The position numbers were made by a program, and so were the translations under genes. Source: Pipra filicauda (Eukaryota > Chordata > Aves > Passeriformes > Pipridae). From it: 64,000 nucleotides of DNA. The stretch is from positions 492,950-556,949 of the forward strand of contig NW_024103729.1 of NCBI RefSeq assembly GCF_003945595.2, given 5' to 3'. The notes under the pieces were generated by a model. The model did no database searches. It was not told where the DNA came from and saw only the letters and a program-made list of their open reading frames with translations. Shown piece by piece: positions 12,591 through 23,410 of the stretch; within the stretch, counting starts at the first letter, position 1; every line of letters starts with the position of its first letter.

Positions 12591-14404
12591 CCTCATTCCT
12601 GAATAAGCTGCTCACAGTCAATTGCCTTTTTCCTAGTTTAATTTTCTTTGTGCATATTATAATGCTCCATGTGCTCAGTGACAATCACTTCTGCAAAGCT
12701 GCATTTCATTTCCTCTGACCACTAAAACTGTGATCTGCTTTACTTGCCTGAAACAAGTATCATGCACAGATTTTAATTATTTAGTCATGATTTAGCATGC
12801 ATGATATATGGGTATCATTATCAATGGCTGCAATATCTCTTCTTTTGGCTATTTAACATGGGGAAGATGCTCTTTGTTATTAACATCTGTTCATCAGGGA
12901 CACAGACCTTCTCAGCATTACTAGCACCTTCTGTTTTTGTCAGGAGAAAGGAAAGTGATCAAGAGCCTCATCAGAGCCTAATTTGGCACTGATGTGTTTT
13001 CCTTCTCTTACCATAGCCTAGATCTAAATTGTTCCTTAAAATTACGGTAGCTGTTAAAATACTGCTCAATAACTAGATCTGACTAGGCGTAGACTAAGAT
13101 GGTAGAGATACGAATGTAACATTATTTAAATGTTATGGTTGTGTGTGGGCTACAAGATGAAAAATAAGTTAATAAAAGACATGGTGGAATTAGAAAATAA
13201 GATTAGTGAAGTGCTTTAGCCGTGAAACCATCTTCTAGCTATGAAAAAATGGCTAATCTTATTTTTCCCCCACTAAGCTCCTGCCAGTTTTTCTGCAGCC
13301 CAGTGAAGGCCTCACAGCAGAAATGTCCCCTTTACATTTACCTTGTTATTATAGTAGGCACTTTATTAAGCCTTTTAAGGATGGATCTTGGGTTCACAGT
13401 AAAACAAGGTTTTGGTCCTAGGTTGTTATTCTCCAGTGCTGTTATGGGAAGGGCACCCAGCTTTTTGCACAAGGGTGTCCCTGCTCAGCTGCTTTCCAGG
13501 TGGGTTGACCCTGAAGGGATGGGTATACTTTGAGGACAGACTGTGCTTGAACTTTTTTGCAAAGGTAAACAAAAAAACCAAAAAAGAGTTTCTACGAAAG
13601 TGTTTGATTCTGTGAGTGCTGCCAATACGAAACGAATATAACAACGTTTGTGCTCCAGACCAGGATCTTACTTCTTCCTAAAAGAAAGCATCAAAATCTG
13701 ATCATGTAGATAAAAGAGGAAACTTCTCATGAATATACTCTACGTGATTAAAACTCCAGCTCCCTATGGTTTAGACCTGGAAGACATTTTAATTATCTAT
13801 CTAACATCTTGCTATTTCTGGAATTTTGACTGCAAACGTGTCTGACATAGTGTTTCATGGAGTATCCCTTCCTCATATTGCGCTTTTTTTATACTCCAGA
13901 TGTACAGTAAACAACAAAAGACTGTTTTATCTCTTATCCTTCATCAGATGAAAGTGAAAGATAACTAAAAGGAAAAAAAAAAACCTTTTAAAGACTATAT
14001 TTTAATCATAGACATCCTGCTTATAATCTAAAGTCCCATAACAGTCTCAAATATGCTTTACCAAATAGACCCAAACTACACAGAACTGAAAAATTCAAAC
14101 ATTAACACTACTGTAAACAAATTATTAAAAGATCAACGTAGAAAAGCTTTACATTGTCCTCATCTTGCCAGGCAAAAAATATTCAAATTTTTGCACATAA
14201 TTATTATTTTTAATCAATTTTAGCAAAATCAGTAACATCCTGTCAAAAACTAGCAGCACACAGGCAAAAAATTACCATGATAATCATAAGCATGTTTTGG
14301 TTCTGAATACATAACTAAGAGCAACTTAATCACCAGGGTGATTTTCCAAATGTAATCCAGCCTATGGGATAATACTCTTACTAATAGTATGCGAATGAGA
14401 ACAT
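12591..14404. other. Non-coding stretch
   Basis: I see no gene. A frame at 13222-13533 (+) is open for 103 codons but overlaps other open frames on both strands and has no convincing splice context. The rest is A+T-rich. Confidence 0.5.
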
Positions 14405-14440
14405 AAATGCAGCATATAACCTAAATGCAGCATATGAAAG
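14405..14440. repeat. Direct tandem duplication, 18-bp unit
   Basis: AAATGCAGCATAT followed by AACCT is repeated as AAATGCAGCATAT followed by GAAAG. The first 13 bases of the two 18-bp units are identical. It is a small local duplication. Confidence 0.8.
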
Positions 14441-14871
14441 GTAGATATCAAGCTTACAGTGGAATGTCTTTAAAGTTCATATTAGAGTGACCACACAAAT
14501 AGTGCTTAAAATCAGGGAGTTATTATATACACTGAATAAGAAATATGAAGTAACTCAGGCAGACTCAGCCCGTGCCCAGTGCCTGAGTGGTTTCTAAAAT
14601 TGCCTAATAGCTTCTTAAACTAGAGCGTTGGACTAAAGGTTTAATATACCTAAAATCTTGTCAAACATTTTCTCAGGGACTAATCTATTTCCTACATTAG
14701 TCCCTGAGTTTAATTGATATGAAGCAAATGACTGATATGTCAGGCCAGGGTTTGACCCACAGAAATCATCTGTGCTGTGAAAGTGAATACAGTGACACGC
14801 TGCATGAGCTGGTGACGATCGGAGCTTGCAAAGCAGAACTGTCCTGTGTAGCTTGTCCAAGCAGGGCTTAC

Positions 14872-15051
14872 CTTTGTTGCCCAAGCAGTATTTGCTGCTG
14901 CACTTGGCAGCCTCTGGCAGGACGTGTTAGCTGGAGCACAGCAGCGTGCAGGCACGGCTGGCATCTGAACCGGGGACTCCATGACAGCTGGCGCCCAGAG
15001 CTGTGCCAGCACGGGCTGCGCTCTGGGACACTTCACTGCTGCTGTGGCCAT
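14872..15051 (-). other. Candidate minus-strand exon in a CpG-enriched island
   Basis: The plus-strand block 14740-15060 is distinctly G+C-rich and holds about ten CpGs in 250 bases, unlike its flanks. On the minus strand an ATG at 15051 opens exactly 60 codons (starting MATAAVKCPRAQPVLAQLWA), running to a donor-like word (ACAAAG then GTAAGC) at 14872/14871. The translation is Ala-, Pro- and Cys-rich and matches nothing I know. It could be a first exon of a non-coding or lineage-specific transcript, a decayed repeat, or chance in G+C-rich DNA. Confidence 0.22.
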
Positions 15052-15059
15052 TATCTTCA

Positions 15060-16889
15060 GTCAGATCAATAATTAATTCAGGATTTGCAAAAAACTTTGT
15101 GAAAGAAATCTCTGAACTGGAGATGGGGGTTTGTAAGATCGGGCTATATGTGTGACATTTTCACGCAGGGGAGGAAAAACCAAGAAGAAATAACTAGTGA
15201 ATTCATATGTACCTTGTAAAACCAGATTAACCACTCTGATGATAAACTATCTGGTCTTTATGCACATATGTACGCCTACAAATTCATCAATTGATTCCTA
15301 CACCCATAGTATATCTTTAGTAAGCCTACTTTTTTAAAAGCAATCATGTCAAAATCATTTTATATGATGAGCCTCATCTGATATCCTGGTGCTTGGTAGC
15401 AAACACTTTCAGAAGAAGTTATTAAGTTAAACATTATTAACAGAAAAATAAGCAATGATGTTATTCTATTTACATTGTCAAAGATGCCTGTTATTAACTA
15501 GAAAGGAGATCTGCAGGAAATTTTTCCTTTACCTTTTGGCTGCTGCCTTTTTTCTAAGGAGAAATGGGCTTTTGGAGGCTGATGTGGTCAGCTTTCAGTC
15601 ATCTGAATTAGAGTTATTTGTGCCATGAGTGCAGGGACAGCTCAGGACCACCTGCTCAGGTGCAGCAACAATGACACTGCTCTCGAGAGCAGGCAAGTAC
15701 AGCTGGTCTCCTGTCACATGAGGCCTGAGCCAATATACCATCTAGATCTATGATGGCTGTGTACGTGCTCAGCCCCTGGGTTGGCTGGCTGTGTTTCTGT
15801 GGAAGGAGGTAGAGGAGAGGTAAGTTATCCCAAAGTTATCCCGAAGCCAGTCAGATCAATCTGGGTCTTCAAAGTCTGCTCAGGTTGTCCCCATTGAATG
15901 AAACATGTGGAAATATTCTTGGTAGCAGCCAGATTTCAGAAGGGCTATTTTGGGCCTTAATAACAAACTCCATGAAACCAGTAGTTAGAGCATAATGCAG
16001 GTATACCAAATAGCTCTGCAGGAGACAGCTTTGATACAGCAAAACTCATACTGTTTTGGAGGTAATTGGTTAGTCCAATTGAACCAAACCTGATTTCTCA
16101 CAGAGGTGCTGTAAGATACAGGTGTACTGCGCTGGGTTTGAATTCTCTAACACTTCTCTGCTTCTCTGAACATTTGCATCAAATGTCACCAAGCCCCTCG
16201 CTCTTAGAGAGCAAAGAGTTGACTGTATTTGGAGAGTTGCTGGCACACGCACACATTATATGCAACCCATTGGGTGCTGCTGCTACTCTAACCAACACAA
16301 TCTGTGGTAGCAGTGCCTTTAAACTGAGTAAAAGTAAAGCATCTGGAGTAGCTTTCGAAAGCAACAATGTTCCATGAAAATCTTGATTTACTGCTTCTTA
16401 CCAAAAACATCATTCAAACTTTGTTCTCCTTGGGGCACAGGAGCGTTTAAAACATGCATCTGGGGCAAAGAAAGCTTTCAAAAATGTCTTGCATGCTAAA
16501 CTCTTATTCTGATCCATAAATTCCCCTACACTTATGCAAATTCTGCTAATTTGTGGAATATCATAAGAATTTTCTGAGCAACCACTTCTGCTCAGCATCT
16601 CTGCACATCAGGCCATGTACAAAAATCATTCATGCAAGGTTTTGACCATTGATGCTCTGATATGGTAACAAGTCACTGGGCTATCAAAACTCACTGCTAC
16701 CTCTTAGCAAGGCATTCTTATGTTGGTAAAGATAAATGCAGGGTATTGAATTAGGGGTTCTTTCCAAGTATATCTAAATTTTAAACTAATAGATTAATGA
16801 CAGCTATGAAAATGCCTGAAAAAATCTGGGATAACCCATATCACATTTCATGTTCAGAATGAAACATATTTACTTCTGAACCTGGTTGG
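15060..16889. other. Non-coding stretch
   Basis: There is no supported gene. At 16066-16377 both strands are open for 60-103 codons without splice context, which I treat as chance. Around 16480-16580 an octamer (ATGCAAAT at 16534-16541) lies in A+T-rich non-repetitive sequence that could be regulatory. Confidence 0.45.
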
Positions 16890-17135
16890 AGAAGGTTTGG
16901 GGCTGTCACAGTGCCACCCATGAAGGGTTAACAACAGCACTCATCCTGTACAGCTGAGGGGCCAGCCCCACCCAGATGGTGCTACTAAACTCTGCAGCCC
17001 AGGCTTGCCTGACTGGTTGCTGGAGTAAAGTGGGGAGGTAACTCTAGCTATTGCCCAGGAAACAGCTGATTTGGAGGCTTTCCTTGTGCTCCTTTGGCTT
17101 GGAAACCGGTGGCGTTGACTGGAAGTGGTAAGTGA
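16890..17135 (+). other. G+C-richer block ending in a splice-donor-like word
   Basis: The block is G+C-richer than its surroundings and ends in GGAAGTG then GTAAGTGA near 17127-17135, a good donor match. No frame is convincingly coding. It could be the first exon of a non-coding transcript, but no promoter elements are obvious. Confidence 0.2.
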
Positions 17136-19270
17136 TTTACATGGATGTTATGGTCACAAACCCATGGGTAATGGAAAATGATGCTGTTTTAAAGAAGGTT
17201 GTCAATAAGGAAAGACATGTTTGTGAAGAGGAGAGTTCCCAGTAGCAGGTTAGTCTGTTGAAGTGGTAATTCCTGGAGCTGTCAACTTCTTTCACATAAG
17301 GGATTCTGAGGAGTTGTAAGTGGGTTTAATGAGAAGGGCTATTTGGCAGAGTGGAGAGTATTCATTCATGGTCATCATGAATAAGAATGAGTGAGCGTGG
17401 ACCTCCAAAAGCTTGCTGGCTTATTCCCTGAAAGCCACTTTTTTCAAAAGTGAATACTGTTATATTATTGAAGGACAAACAGCCAGCCAGCCAAGAAAAA
17501 ACTAATTCCTCTAAAATGTTTTATGTGGAAATTGTAAATGTAGTGGACATATGGAAATGTAAGGCTTACAGTTTGGCTAGGGTGGGAATAGTGAGTAGGA
17601 CATCAGTTCCTGCATTTTGACTCAGCTTTAGATGAATGTAGTATAGTGTTTCACATCAAGTGGAGTTACCGTGATGGGAAGCTAATTTTCTGGTGTTGGA
17701 TGATGGAACTGGGTTGATTTTTCTCATTCTTTCGTTCAAAAGCACCTTGTGAAGAATGACAAGGTAACATCAGGAAAACAAAGTTTGTGAAGTGTAAACA
17801 GTAGTAGGTCATGTGTCCAGATACTGTCTTCTGTGTGTTTTCTCTCTGTTCTGAAAGCAGCTTTAGAGCTTGAAAGGCAGTACAGTCTACTTAATCATTG
17901 CTAATCCAAGAATTCAAAACACAGAAAACTGTTATTTATGCCATGAAATTGCTCCAAAGGTTAAAATGTCTTATGTGCCAGCACAGCAAGTTTCCCTTGA
18001 GGTTCTGTCAAGTCTGAATTCAAATGGCTTTGAGTCCAGGTAATTCCAGGCCAATTAGGTTCAACCACACTGAACCTGGAAAATTGCCTCTTTCAGGAAG
18101 TGGTGAGATTCATGCCTAGAAAGCCCCACTTGTATTCTGCTCCAGGGGCTGGGTATAAATCTTTAGTGTTCTCATTAATCTTTTAAGCTGGGGAACATAA
18201 ACATCTGGAAGCTTGCACTTTCAGAGTTCTGTAACAACATCTCCAACTGGTTATTTCACTTCTTTTGTCTATAATAACACCCCATTTTATTCCCCATGTA
18301 TTATTCATATATACCTTAAATTTAATCACCAACCCACTAAAGTTAAAATCACACTACACCTGAGATATAAACACCATCATACTGGAGTTGAGAACACATT
18401 ATGCCTTATCCATAATTACTATCATGCTGGGGTAAGGTTCCCACCTTTTTTTTGTGATACTGCCAAAGATTTTCTGGTTAGCAGTGCCTTTTCATACCTG
18501 TATAACAAATGCAAAATGTTCTTTTTCTCTTGGGTCCTTTCCTCTCAACACAAGGAAATTTTTTTCATTTCATGCTCAGCTTTCTAGTTAGTTGTTTTCT
18601 GCCACGTGTGAAAGTGGTGTTTGCCAATTAGGGATGCGCTGCCTTTGATTGCTGAAAGCACTCAGGGTGTGTCCTTCGTATTCCTCCCACAGAAGCACCA
18701 CTGGAGGCTCCTTGTGTTACACAGGGAACATTTCCTTTGCCTGAGCCAGCAGTTTGTGCCCTATGCTCTTCTCACCTGGCAGTCCCTGTCTTCACTTGCT
18801 CCCTGGACAATTTTGTGATTTCAGTAGTGAACAAAGACACTACTATGGAACTTGGCAGAGTATTTCTACAGACAACTCTTTGGTATTACTGGGACAGAGA
18901 TTATACCAGTGCTCCTGCTGCACAGCTGGCAGCATGCCTATGCCTACAGGGCAAAGGGCTTCTGCTACAGCCCTGAACATCCCCACTGTCAGTGGCACCA
19001 TGGAATAAAGCTGGTCTTGTAAGTTGGGCATTCTGTTTAATTACTGGATCTTACCTGAAAGTCCCTGGACGAGCTGGCCTCTTACCTATTCAGAGTCAGA
19101 TGTTTCTACAGATATTTGCTGTTGGTTACCTGCCTCTTCTGTAGTTTTCCAAGGAGCATAATTTGGGGTTTTTTTGTTCTTAGTTCTCTAGTCTCTTTGA
19201 GTCACCATTGCCTTACTCAGCTGTCTTGGCTTTTGATGTTGCCTCTTCATAATAAATAAACAAACATGAA
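17136..19270. other. Non-coding stretch
   Basis: There is no supported gene. The frame at 18213-18587 (+), 124 codons, is rich in Phe, Tyr, Ser and His and is chance-like. A short inverted repeat (AGGTTCA, seven bases, TGAACCT) lies at 18057-18077. Confidence 0.5.
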
Positions 19271-19383
19271 TGTAGATGTGCTGCTTAGGGACATGGTTTA
19301 GTGGTGAACTTGGCAGAGCCTGATCAGTGGCTGGACTCGATCTTAGAGGTCATTTCCAACCTAAATGATCTATGAGTCTATGT
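19271..19383 (+). mobile_element. CR1 LINE 3' end, plus orientation
   Basis: This is a 5'-truncated copy of a CR1 non-LTR retrotransposon. The diagnostic 3'-terminal wording is visible: GGGACATGGTTTAGTGG, then TTGGCAG, TGGACTCGATCTTAGAGGTC, TTCCAACCTAAATGAT, and a degenerate tail of ATTCTATG-type 8-mers (GATCTATGAGTCTATG). Only about 110 bases of the 3' end remain and no coding capacity is left. CR1 is the dominant LINE of bird genomes and also occurs in other reptiles; this wording is the avian form as I know it. Confidence 0.88.
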
Positions 19384-19401
19384 ATAATACATATATAATA
19401 T

Positions 19402-19723
19402 AATCACAGAATTCTAGAATGACCTGGGTTGGAATGGACCTTGAAGATCATCTAGTCGCAGCTCCCTCTGCCATGGGCAGGGACACCTTTCACTAGACCA
19501 GGTTGCTCAAAGCCCCATCCAATCTGGCCTTTAACACTGCCAGGTATGGGGCATTCACAGCTTCTCTGCGTAACCTGTGCCAATGCCTGACTGCCCTCAC
19601 AGTAAAGGAATTCTTCCTGATATCTAATCTAAATCTACCCCCTTGTCCTGTTGCTATCTGCCAATGTAAAAGTTCTCCCTCTTTTTCATAAGCCTCCTTT
19701 AAGTACTAGAAGGCTACAATGAT
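19402..19723 (-). mobile_element. CR1 LINE 3' region, minus orientation
   Basis: Read on the plus strand this is the reverse complement of a CR1 3' region. TCACAGAATTCTAGAATG begins it, then GGGTTGGAATGGACCTTGAA, GATCATCTAGTC, GCCATGGGCAGGGACACC, CACTAGACCAGGTTGCTCAA and AGCCCCATCCAATCTGGCC. TTCTTCCTGATATCTAATCT and AAGTACTAGAAGGCTACAAT close it. The element therefore runs 5'-to-3' on the minus strand and ends at about 19402. It is truncated at its 5' end, carries many substitutions and has no functional reverse transcriptase. A 62-codon open frame inside it (19503-19691) is part of the repeat, not a gene. Confidence 0.92.
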
Positions 19724-21297
19724 GTATAATAATAACAACCAATAGATCCTGGGTGGACAATTATTGCAGGACTGCACTTGTGTCTTGTTTTCGACTTGTA
19801 TTTTTGTGAGGTCACCTGACAAAACCCTGGTTCTGAGGAGGAAAAAAATGTCACAAAACTTCGGGCAGGAAGTAATCACATTTAAGTGGCTTAAAAGCTG
19901 CATAGGTGTGTAAGTTTCAAAGTTACTAAAATAAAAAGTGCTAGAAGTTTGTACTTTGAACATTCTTTAACTTACTTTTTTTTTTTATGAACAGCAAAAC
20001 TAAGTTAAATACAAAAAAATTAAAATGGGCTTGTGGCTGTGTTAAACATGAAAATATTATGCTTTGTTCAGTTTCTTGGTATTTTGATATGCTTTGTATG
20101 AAGACAATATATGCACTTGCTGCTTTATACAGAGAGCTGAACTTGTCTCCTGTCTTTTGCAACACCTGGGGTCAACAGTGCAGAAATAGAGTGAGAACAT
20201 TTTATTTCAGTTTGTTGTCTGGCTATAATTAAATCCACTAATATTGTTCTAATGCTGCCTTTGTTCCAGAAATCACAGTGGTGAGTGCTACATCTCACCT
20301 TATGTTATCTTCAAGAAGCCTTTCATGCTTATGTATTTAATTATCTGGCATTCTTTTAATGTATTTGTCAAGCAATCTGAAATATATTATTGCAATACCA
20401 TATCTGCAATAGTATCTCCACATAAACAAATGTGCTTCTTAACTACAGCATTGAGAACTCCCTCTGGTAGGATTCCCAAACTGCTCTGCAGGTTGCTGGC
20501 TACAGCAGACTACCAAAACAAATCTCTTACCATGATCAAGGTCAGAGCCAGGTCAGTCATTCACAGAATATTACATCTCTTCTTGGAAGCAGGAAGCATT
20601 TGATATTTGATTTCCCTATGCACCATTCTTTGATGGATTTTCCTTTTCTTTCCTGCAGAGGGAAGAAACTGTTATGTTAAAACTTATATGTATTTACATA
20701 TAATGACTGATATTTATTTAATATTGATAGTGTCCTGGAAAACCATTAAGGAAATGCATCTTCTGGCTCTGCAAAAGTATGTAGTGTGCTATTCTACTGG
20801 AGTCTAAGTAATCCTTTGTGAAAAAGTGCGTTCACATGAGGACACTGGTTAAGGTGCTTTACAATCACGTCAGTTATTTTAGTAAATGTTTAATCCCCAA
20901 GTAGACTTTGTCAATGATTTATGAAGGATTTAGGAAAGGAACACTTCTACCATTTCAGATGACCAAGTTACCTTGGTAATTGTGCTAGGCTAATTTGCCA
21001 GGATAAGACCAAGGTTTCCATTTTCTGTTTATGTATGTCTATACAGCTGTGGAAAACTAGCTGACTGATACTGTGGGTGAAAACTGAGCATTGTGTAGGT
21101 ATACTTCAAAATCCTTTGAATCCTACAGTTCTGGTAGCAAAAATACCAAAGGGATTTGCTATGGAGAGAATTCTGATTTTTATTGCATAGTCTTCTCCCT
21201 TTTTAAATTCAGAGTTGATAAAATGTTTATTTTGAATAGGTTTTTTGATGTGGGTAATGTGGGTATTTTCATTGTGGTTTAGGTGAGGGTTTCTTGG
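19724..21297. other. Non-coding stretch with one long chance-like frame
   Basis: A strong acceptor-like word (TTCTAATGCTGCCTTTGTTC then CAG) ends at 20269. The frame from 20271 is open for 110 codons to the stop at 20601-20603. The translation is rich in hydrophobic residues, Ser, Ile and Cys, shows no domain, and no good donor is seen before the stop. I do not call it a gene. Confidence 0.4.
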
Positions 21298-21350
21298 TTT
21301 TTTTTTTTTTTTTTTTTGTTTTTTTTTTTTTTTTTTTTTTTGTTTGTTTT
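21298..21350. repeat. Poly-T run (about 50 bases)
   Basis: There are almost only T residues, with three interrupting Gs, ending in TGTTTGTTTT. It could be the A-tail of an old minus-strand retroposed copy, but the bases to its right show no polyadenylation signal near the tail and no recognisable body. A simple homopolymer is the safer call. Confidence 0.9.
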
Positions 21351-23138
21351 GAGTTCTACTTGCCTTACTTTACCCTCCCCTCGCTCTTAAATGCTAGGGC
21401 TTCCAATGTCTTCTGATGTAAGGAATAATGAAAAATCTGGATAGGCTGTGGTCTACCTTTCATCTTTCTTAAGAAAGTGGTCTCTTGTCAGTATGCTGTG
21501 AGTGTTATGGCACTGGAACGGAGGAAAAACTTTGGTTTTATGACATCAGAAATTATTAAAAACCCAGTAAACTGAAACTAAATTCCTCTCTGTGACAAGA
21601 TCGGGCAGTTATGTGTTACAGGAAAGTCCAAGGTGATGTGCTTGATGGCAAAGTCTTCTGCTGACTTAGCAGCAATGATGAACACGATTCCCTGGTAGAC
21701 TGTACTTGTACTACAGTGTGAGAATCCTCCTTCATGCTGTCAGAGTCCTTCATGAGGGACCTTAACACACAACCAGTGACCAAAGAAGACTAAGATCAAA
21801 GTGCATTGACCAAAAGCAACACTCTGGAGAGACTAAACTGCATGTAACTTAATTCTCTCCAAATTCAACCAAGTGCAGAAATGCTTAATTTTACTAGTTA
21901 ATTTGTATCTTTTTTGGATTTATGTGGTGCTCTAAGAGCTTGAATTTCTAGAAAGATAGAATTCACAAGCTATGCTCTGGAGCACATTACTCTTAAAACT
22001 GTACAACAAACCCTGGAATACATTAATTTTACAATATTACAATTTTACATCTGATTAAACTAGGAAAGAAGTGTCATTTTTTCAGTTTAAAGCTAAGGAA
22101 ACTTGGACAGTGTTACCCAGATTACACACGTTGAGTAGTAAAGAGGTTGCAAGTATGAATAGCAATCTGAGTTTATCCTGATAAGTAGAAAGAAAAATGA
22201 GAAGTTGGATGACAACTGAACTAGTGTGAATCATGGCATACTGGATGTATTAGAGAGGAACCAAATACCTCACTGTTGCTGGTCATCCTAATCTTGCTGT
22301 GTGGAAATCCTGGGTCATACAAATAGAAATACCAAAGATTCTTCTCCTAGCTTGACAAAGTGTGTAATCAATGATAAATTGTACTTATTTTGGCATTTTT
22401 GTCTTGTTATTCATGAGAGATGAAGACTAAAATGTGAAGTAAATCCTAATACAGAGTGCCTGTGATGGATGGTTGGCTTTGTCTTATTGTTGCTTATAGT
22501 TCTTTAACTGCTTGTCATTAAAGACCGAGATGGTAGAAGAGGGAAACTGCCTTGGAAGTTTTTATGGCTCATTACCTTCCTATTTGTTCTCTTATCCTCC
22601 AGTGTCCTGGGCAAGATATTAAAAATCCTTGTTGTTTTTGGAAAAAAATCCTAAAAGCAATCTTCGCTAATTTCTTTGCAATCAGTTTTACAGTTTAACT
22701 GACCAGGAAGCTCAAGTGGATTTCAGGGATGCCAATCACTTTCCATAGTTATTTTTGGATAGAAAGCCTGATACTTGAGGCAGGCACTTCTGCCAGTCTT
22801 TGATGAGGATGGTGACATTCACAAAGCTACATATGTAATTTTCATCACTTGCATTAAATCAAAACCTGAAATGTAGAGACTTTCTTCTGCTGAGGAAACC
22901 TGTAGTTGCTGGATTAGTGCAATAAATACAGTGGTCTTTCATCCAAACAGCCTCCCTCACTGAAAGAGAAACACATAGATGCACATAATGTACCTTTTTG
23001 GTTTCTTCTCTCCAATTATGCTAACAAGCTTCATGCTGAGAAAGGATTAGGGCTGATGGACAATCAAAGACAATGCTTCCTTCTTGGTAAAAAGGTGTGA
23101 AAAGATATAGGCACTGGAGCTGGAGTTATTAGGCATAC
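21351..23138. other. A+T-rich non-coding stretch
   Basis: I see no gene, RNA gene or repeat in this segment. Confidence 0.55.
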
Positions 23139-23284
23139 CTGCAGGAGGCCATATGACTAAGTTGGGCCATGAGAGACTGAAGTATAGAAATTGCTTAGTC
23201 ACTATTCTAAGCTCTTCAATGACATCTTTAACACCTTTTGATTCGAAAGGAAAAGCCACAATGCAAACATTCCCCTGGCAGGTT
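23139..23284 (-). other. Candidate minus-strand exon (146 nt), unproven
   Basis: On the minus strand an acceptor-like GAGCAG precedes 23284 and a good donor (CCTGCAG then GTATGC) follows 23139. One frame stays open with an entering phase of one base, 48 codons, then one base. It reads fairly protein-like, for example VAFPFESKGVKDVIEELRIV followed by TKQFLYFSLSWPN. The pyrimidine tract before the acceptor is mediocre. No family is recognised. It could be an exon of an overlapping minus-strand gene, a decayed pseudogene piece, or chance. Confidence 0.22.
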
Positions 23285-23410
23285 CTGCTCAGTGTTTGTG
23301 GCTCAGCAGGGCAGCACAACACCTGGCTGAGTAAAATTCCCAGTGGGAGACCTGCACTCGCCCTGCCAGCAGGGCACAGGCACCTGCAGGTGCTCAGAAA
23401 GCAGAGCTAG

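Noticed and set aside
15780..15830. Exon ending at GGAGAG then GTAAGT
   Set aside because: The only open stretch is about 50 bases after a poor CTCAG acceptor; nothing supports coding.
18057..18077. Inverted AGGTTCA pair as a hormone-response element
   Set aside because: Only 7-bp arms with a non-standard 7-base spacer; it could easily be chance.
18213..18587. 124-codon plus-strand frame
   Set aside because: Rich in Phe, Tyr, His and Ser with no domain, no upstream acceptor and no donor.
19503..19691. 62-codon plus-strand frame as a protein
   Set aside because: It lies inside the antisense CR1 repeat.
21298..21350. Poly-T as the tail of a minus-strand processed pseudogene
   Set aside because: No polyadenylation word near the tail and no recognisable body to its right.
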